The position numbers and the translations under genes are program-made. Source: Rhodothermales bacterium (GTDB lineage Bacteria > Bacteroidota > Rhodothermia > Rhodothermales > JAHQVL01). From it: a DNA stretch of 64,000 bases. The stretch spans positions 62,001 to 126,000 of the forward strand of contig JAWKNW010000001.1 in assembly GCA_041391505.1 (NCBI GenBank), in the 5' to 3' direction. The notes below the pieces were generated by a model that was not told where the DNA came from, ran no database searches, and saw nothing but the letters and a program-made list of their open reading frames with translations. Positions 60,675-64,000 of the stretch are shown here, piece by piece; the first letter of the stretch is position 1, and each line of letters begins with the position of its first letter.

Positions 60675-61049
60675 ATGACCCTGTCCTCGCATTCGCTCGT
60701 TACGCCGGTTCTCGGCCTCACCGCGCTCGCCCTGTTCGCGCTCAATTTCCAGCGCTACATCGATTACCGGATGCAGCGCACGCCGGCCGCCGAATTTGAA
60801 GTTCAGGCCGACGAACCGCTCCATTTCAGATGGGAACGCCACATGCCGTCGATGCCACTCACGCCGCCCGGCCATCTGGAACTCCGCATGGCCCCCCTTC
60901 CGCCAACCTGGACCGAGCGGCAACGCACCTTCAAATTCCGCCGCGCGCCACGCTCCCTGGAACAAGAGCGAAGCCTCGAGCAGGTACTGCCGCTGCCCGA
61001 ACTCCCTCCGCTGCAAGCCGCCGACACCGGTAGCGAACAGGCCATCTGA
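60675..61049 (+). CDS. Small single-pass membrane protein, unrecognised
   Basis: 124 residues. An N-terminal hydrophobic helix (about 8-24, LVTPVLGLTALALFALNFQR) is followed by a proline- and arginine-rich soluble part (PPGHLELRMAPLPPTW) of low complexity. ATG 60675 has GGAGG eight bases upstream, one of the better ribosome sites in the window, which supports expression. The helix orientation suggests an anchored periplasmic or cytoplasmic tail. No homologous family comes to mind. Confidence 0.6.
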   Translation: MTLSSHSLVTPVLGLTALALFALNFQRYIDYRMQRTPAAEFEVQADEPLHFRWERHMPSMPLTPPGHLELRMAPLPPTWTERQRTFKFRRAPRSLEQERSLEQVLPLPELPPLQAADTGSEQAI

Positions 61050-61076
61050 GCACCGACACACCCCGTTCGGCCGCGC

Positions 61077-62132
61077 TCAGCGCAGCAGGAAGCCCTCCCG
61101 GAACGGGTCCTCCGGATCGATCAGAAACTGGTGTTTGCCGGTGATGCTGGCCGACCCGGAGACTTCGGGGATCACGGCATCGTGCCCTCCGAAGGATTCG
61201 GTGGCGACGATGGATCCTGAAAACTCGCTGCCGACCACACTCTCGATCCGCACGGTTTCGTGGAGGTAGAGTTCGCCCCGGGCGTGCAGGATCGCCAGCC
61301 GGCCGCTGACGCCCGTTCCCGTCGGGCTGCGGTCGACTTCCCCTTCCGCAAAGACGCACACGTGCCGGCTGTGGCGCTCGGCCGTCTCCGCCGGCCCGGT
61401 GAAGATCACGCCGTAGAGAAAGCCCATATCCTCCGCTTCCGGGTGTACGATCGGATGGGCGGCCGCGACGGCCCGCTTGATGCGCTTGCCGGCGTCGATC
61501 AGCTCCTGAATCCGCTCCGGTCGGCAGGCGAGGCCGATGGACGCGGCGTCGACATAGGCATAGTAGGCGCCGCCGAACCCGATGTCGAAACGCACCCGCC
61601 CCAGCCCTTCCACGTCCACGGCGCCGTCGAGCAGCGCCGCATAGGACGCCACGTTGCGAAACGTCACCCGTCTGACCCGCTCTCCATCGAACACGACGCG
61701 GGCTTCGATGCGGCCGGCGGGCGCATCGATGCGGATGGGGTCCGGTATCGTCTCTCCAAAATACCCCGCCTCGACCAGCACCGTCGCCAGACCGATGATG
61801 CCGTGGCCGCACATCGTGCTGTACCCTTCGTTGTGCATGAACAAGACGCCGAGATGACCGTCCGGCGTCGCCGGCGTGGTGACGATGCACCCGTACATAT
61901 CGGCATGCCCGCGAGGTTCGAGCATGAGGGCCCGGCGGAGGTGGTCGTAATGGGTGGCGATATAGCGTCGGCGATCGAGCATGGTATCGCCCCCCGGCTC
62001 CGGGTAGCCCGCCACGACGACGCGGAACGGCTCGCCGGCGGTGTGGGCGTCGATCGTATCGATATGCCACCAGGTGGCCGGCGGCTGCCAGGCCGCCAGC
62101 GCGGCGGTGACGAGCGGGGAGCTGTCGTGCAT
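61077..62132 (-). CDS. Proline racemase-family enzyme, probably trans-3-hydroxy-L-proline dehydratase
   Basis: 351 residues. Family opening IDTIDAHTAGEPFRVV, the first catalytic Cys in GYSTMCGHGIIG (C108), and the second site DRSPTGTGVSGR, where proline racemase and 4-hydroxyproline epimerase have Cys. Here it is Thr271, the replacement typical of trans-3-hydroxy-L-proline dehydratases. Such enzymes make pyrroline-2-carboxylate from 3-hydroxyproline, allowing use of collagen-derived amino acids. Assignment of the reaction is by residue pattern only. It starts six bases after the GAF-protein gene, on the same strand. Confidence 0.82.
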   Translation of the reverse strand: MHDSSPLVTAALAAWQPPATWWHIDTIDAHTAGEPFRVVVAGYPEPGGDTMLDRRRYIATHYDHLRRALMLEPRGHADMYGCIVTTPATPDGHLGVLFMHNEGYSTMCGHGIIGLATVLVEAGYFGETIPDPIRIDAPAGRIEARVVFDGERVRRVTFRNVASYAALLDGAVDVEGLGRVRFDIGFGGAYYAYVDAASIGLACRPERIQELIDAGKRIKRAVAAAHPIVHPEAEDMGFLYGVIFTGPAETAERHSRHVCVFAEGEVDRSPTGTGVSGRLAILHARGELYLHETVRIESVVGSEFSGSIVATESFGGHDAVIPEVSGSASITGKHQFLIDPEDPFREGFLLR

Positions 62133-62138
62133 GACGGT

Positions 62139-64000
62139 TTATCTCGGTTCGAACGCAACAGAGGCGACATCGATCAGGCCGATGCCCTCGCCCTGGCCGT
62201 CGCCGGCCGTGCGGGGGCGAAGCTGGGAGCGCGGCGCGGCCTCGCTGCCTTCGACGGGCGTGGGCGCGATGCGGACCCGCAGGGCCTTTAACCCGTGCAC
62301 CCCCTGCAGATCTTCCAGTTGGACCGACTCGATGTCTCCGGTCAGGTACCCGGTCGATGCCAGATATTGCAGATACCGCCGGTATTCCGTCGCCTCCGCG
62401 TCCTGGGTGTATACGATGGCGATATGACCCGGCTGGGTGAGCCGCTCGCCGCTCCCGAGGATGCGCGCCTTGTCGATCCGTTTCTTGACGATCTCGTAGC
62501 GGATGTTGTAGGCGCCATCGACATCGAACTGCTTCTCGTCCACGCGAAACCGGATCGATAGCGGAAAGTCCTGCACCAGCACCAGGTGCGCGGTGTCCAG
62601 CGGCACTGGCAATTCGGGTTGGAGGGCGGCCATCTCCCATTCGATGCCTGCCATGAGCATCAGCTGCCAGATCCTCAGATTGCGCAGATAAAGCGGGTCG
62701 AACCGGCCATGATGCAACAGCGAGCCGCCGACATAGAGGTTGTAGTCGACGCCGTCCGTCTTGTACATCTCGAAGAAATGCGGGTACATCTGCTGCGCCC
62801 GTTCCTCCTCGCGCTCGATGAACACGCCGATCGTATGATTGATGCGGCTGACGGATTCCTCGTAGTCGCGCCGGCGGCGGTACAGGATGCCGAGCTCCGG
62901 ATCGAGCGCCTCGCGGTACCGCGCGATGCTCGCGCGCGTCTCCGGGCCGAGGCGTTCGAACTCGTCGAACAACGGCTCCAGTTCGTTGCGGAGGTACCCG
63001 AGGATGGTGACCTCTTCCCCCGAGCGCAAGGCGTGCTCGACTTCCGCCACGTACTGCCCGATTCGGAAACGCATCTCGTCCAGGACAGGCATCGGGCGGG
63101 TCACCTGGACGTCCAGCAGAACCTGGTCGGCCAGCGCCAGCTGCTCGATCAGATCGGCCTGGATGACCCGGTTGCGTTCCGTGGAGGAGCCCCGGATGTC
63201 GGAGAGCCCGTACAGCGGATACACCTCGTTGAACACGATCTCTTCCGCCCGAACGACACCCCCCTCCTGCCCGCGGTGGATGTAGTTTTTGGCGGCCTCC
63301 CGGAAGCGCCATTCGACGGCCGGGTGGATCGATGTGTATTGCTCCTTGATGACGGCCTGAATCCGGTCTTCCTGCTCTTCCAGGCCGCGGTGGATGGCGA
63401 CGCCGAACAGGGCCGTGATCTCACGCAGGTGAGCGCTCGCCCCCATGGGATCGAGCCGCGCCTTGCGCTTCGACGCCAGTTCGAGGAGGCCCACCAGCCG
63501 ATCCTCAGAGAACAGCGGCGCCAGAATCAGATTATAGTAGCCCTGCTCGTGAAGGAACGTCTCGAAGCCGGTCGGCTGCTCCAGCGTATCGAGCCGGCTG
63601 ACGACGATGGGTTCGGTCCGCCCGTCCGACGCGCGCGCGTAGAGCGACTCCTGCCAGGTGTCGCAATCCGGCGGCACCCCCCGTTTCAGCAGCAGACTCC
63701 GCCCCAGCGGGTGGATGCTGGTGATCCGGTCGAAGTCCCCCTGCTCGATCTGGATCAGGCCGAGTTCGATTTCCGCGCAGCGAAGCAGCGATCGGATGCG
63801 TTGCTGGACGAGGTCGATACGCTCGGGAGTGGCCAGGGCGTCTTTCTGGAGCAAGTCGTGCTTCAGTTCGGAGAGCAGCTGCCCTTCGGTCACCTCGACG
63901 GCCGACAGCAGGGCGAAGCCGTGAAACTCGAATCGATCCGGCGGCAGCGCGGCATACCAGAGGTCCAGCGCGTCCCGCTGGGCGAGCAGGCGCTCGATCG
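62139..64000 (-). CDS. GAF-domain-like protein, 5' part outside the window
   Basis: At least 620 residues. The frame is open to the right edge: reading back from the GTG at 63893, the codons to base 64000 contain no stop, so the true start lies beyond the window. A GAF-like segment is seen near the start (RCAEIELGLIQIEQGDFDRI, then EQGYYNLILAPLFSEDRLVG and LLELASKRKARLDPMGAS). A long helical middle follows, then a beta-rich C-terminal part (HIAIVYTQDAEATEYRR) without known domain. Related Bacteroidota proteins are annotated as GAF-domain proteins of unknown function. No DNA-binding or kinase module appears in the visible part. Confidence 0.75.
   Translation of the reverse strand, partial: IERLLAQRDALDLWYAALPPDRFEFHGFALLSAVEVTEGQLLSELKHDLLQKDALATPERIDLVQQRIRSLLRCAEIELGLIQIEQGDFDRITSIHPLGRSLLLKRGVPPDCDTWQESLYARASDGRTEPIVVSRLDTLEQPTGFETFLHEQGYYNLILAPLFSEDRLVGLLELASKRKARLDPMGASAHLREITALFGVAIHRGLEEQEDRIQAVIKEQYTSIHPAVEWRFREAAKNYIHRGQEGGVVRAEEIVFNEVYPLYGLSDIRGSSTERNRVIQADLIEQLALADQVLLDVQVTRPMPVLDEMRFRIGQYVAEVEHALRSGEEVTILGYLRNELEPLFDEFERLGPETRASIARYREALDPELGILYRRRRDYEESVSRINHTIGVFIEREEERAQQMYPHFFEMYKTDGVDYNLYVGGSLLHHGRFDPLYLRNLRIWQLMLMAGIEWEMAALQPELPVPLDTAHLVLVQDFPLSIRFRVDEKQFDVDGAYNIRYEIVKKRIDKARILGSGERLTQPGHIAIVYTQDAEATEYRRYLQYLASTGYLTGDIESVQLEDLQGVHGLKALRVRIAPTPVEGSEAAPRSQLRPRTAGDGQGEGIGLIDVASVAFEPR

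Noticed and set aside
60931..63312. Minus-strand frame of 793 codons spanning the hydroxyproline enzyme and the GAF protein
   Set aside because: It overlaps both supported genes in another frame on the same strand and is arginine-rich without motifs.

Overview
This 64 kb window is a gene-dense, GC-rich chromosomal segment with 50 protein-coding genes that I can support, two of them cut by the window edges. I found no rRNA, tRNA, CRISPR array, prophage or insertion sequence. The gene content points to the Bacteroidota/Rhodothermota side of the tree, most likely a Rhodothermales-type bacterium. The evidence is a secreted protein with a C-terminal type IX secretion (Por) sorting domain, two DUF5686/carboxypeptidase-regulatory-domain outer-membrane proteins, a DUF4292 lipoprotein, a LuxC-type acyl-CoA reductase, a NagB-LmbE fusion, a bactofilin, many lipoproteins, and weak use of Shine-Dalgarno sites. 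The assignment is inferred from gene families, not from a marker-gene tree.

Layout. 1-2.7 kb: surface polysaccharide genes (UDP-glucuronate decarboxylase, polyprenyl-phosphate sugar transferase). 2.7-7.6 kb, minus strand: three overlapping genes for envelope proteins (PEGA protein, PQQ-propeller lipoprotein, and a large HELVH-peptidase/TolB-propeller/outer-membrane-barrel protein). 7.9-12.9 kb, minus: adk, polyprenyl synthase, ptsH, ptsI and phosphoglucose/phosphomannose isomerase in a row. 13-17.5 kb: small membrane proteins, an Nfu-like protein, acyl-CoA reductase overlapping a cytochrome c, and a nucleoside-type MFS permease. 17.6-29 kb: two PQQ-type sugar dehydrogenases, NagB-LmbE fusion, gamma carbonic anhydrase, an unrecognised triple-repeat secreted protein, mutS and the T9SS cargo protein. 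29-32 kb, minus: DUF1080, ThuA and Tat-exported sugar isomerase genes, probably for unusual (3-keto) sugar catabolism. 32-37 kb, minus: two DUF5686 paralogues. 39.7-41.4 kb, minus: an actin-like protein followed by a bactofilin. 41.7-52.1 kb: patatin, DprA-like, phosphatase-fold enzyme, TPR, DUF4292, EnvC-like, lpdA and amt. 52.3-56.4 kb, minus: ABC-F ATPase and metG. 56.6-60.5 kb: hisB-proC-hisH-hisA-hisF. The right end carries a hydroxyproline dehydratase-like gene and a GAF-type protein that runs off the window.

The most striking observation is the actin-like protein at 40346-41380. Its phosphate-1 motif (GLDIGNANT) lies at the extreme C-terminus instead of the N-terminus, while the phosphate-2-like and adenosine motifs are in the normal order. 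An in-frame stop just upstream rules out a hidden N-terminal copy. This looks like a natural circular permutation of a ParM/Ta0583-type actin, apparently co-transcribed with a bactofilin. Second, several intergenic regions hold hairpin-forming elements built of short degenerate units. One family has GGATGC-type units (about 28.98, 50.4 and 57.2 kb) and another has GGTTCAAGG-type units (54.2 and 58.2 kb). Two of these copies sit inside the his-proC cluster.
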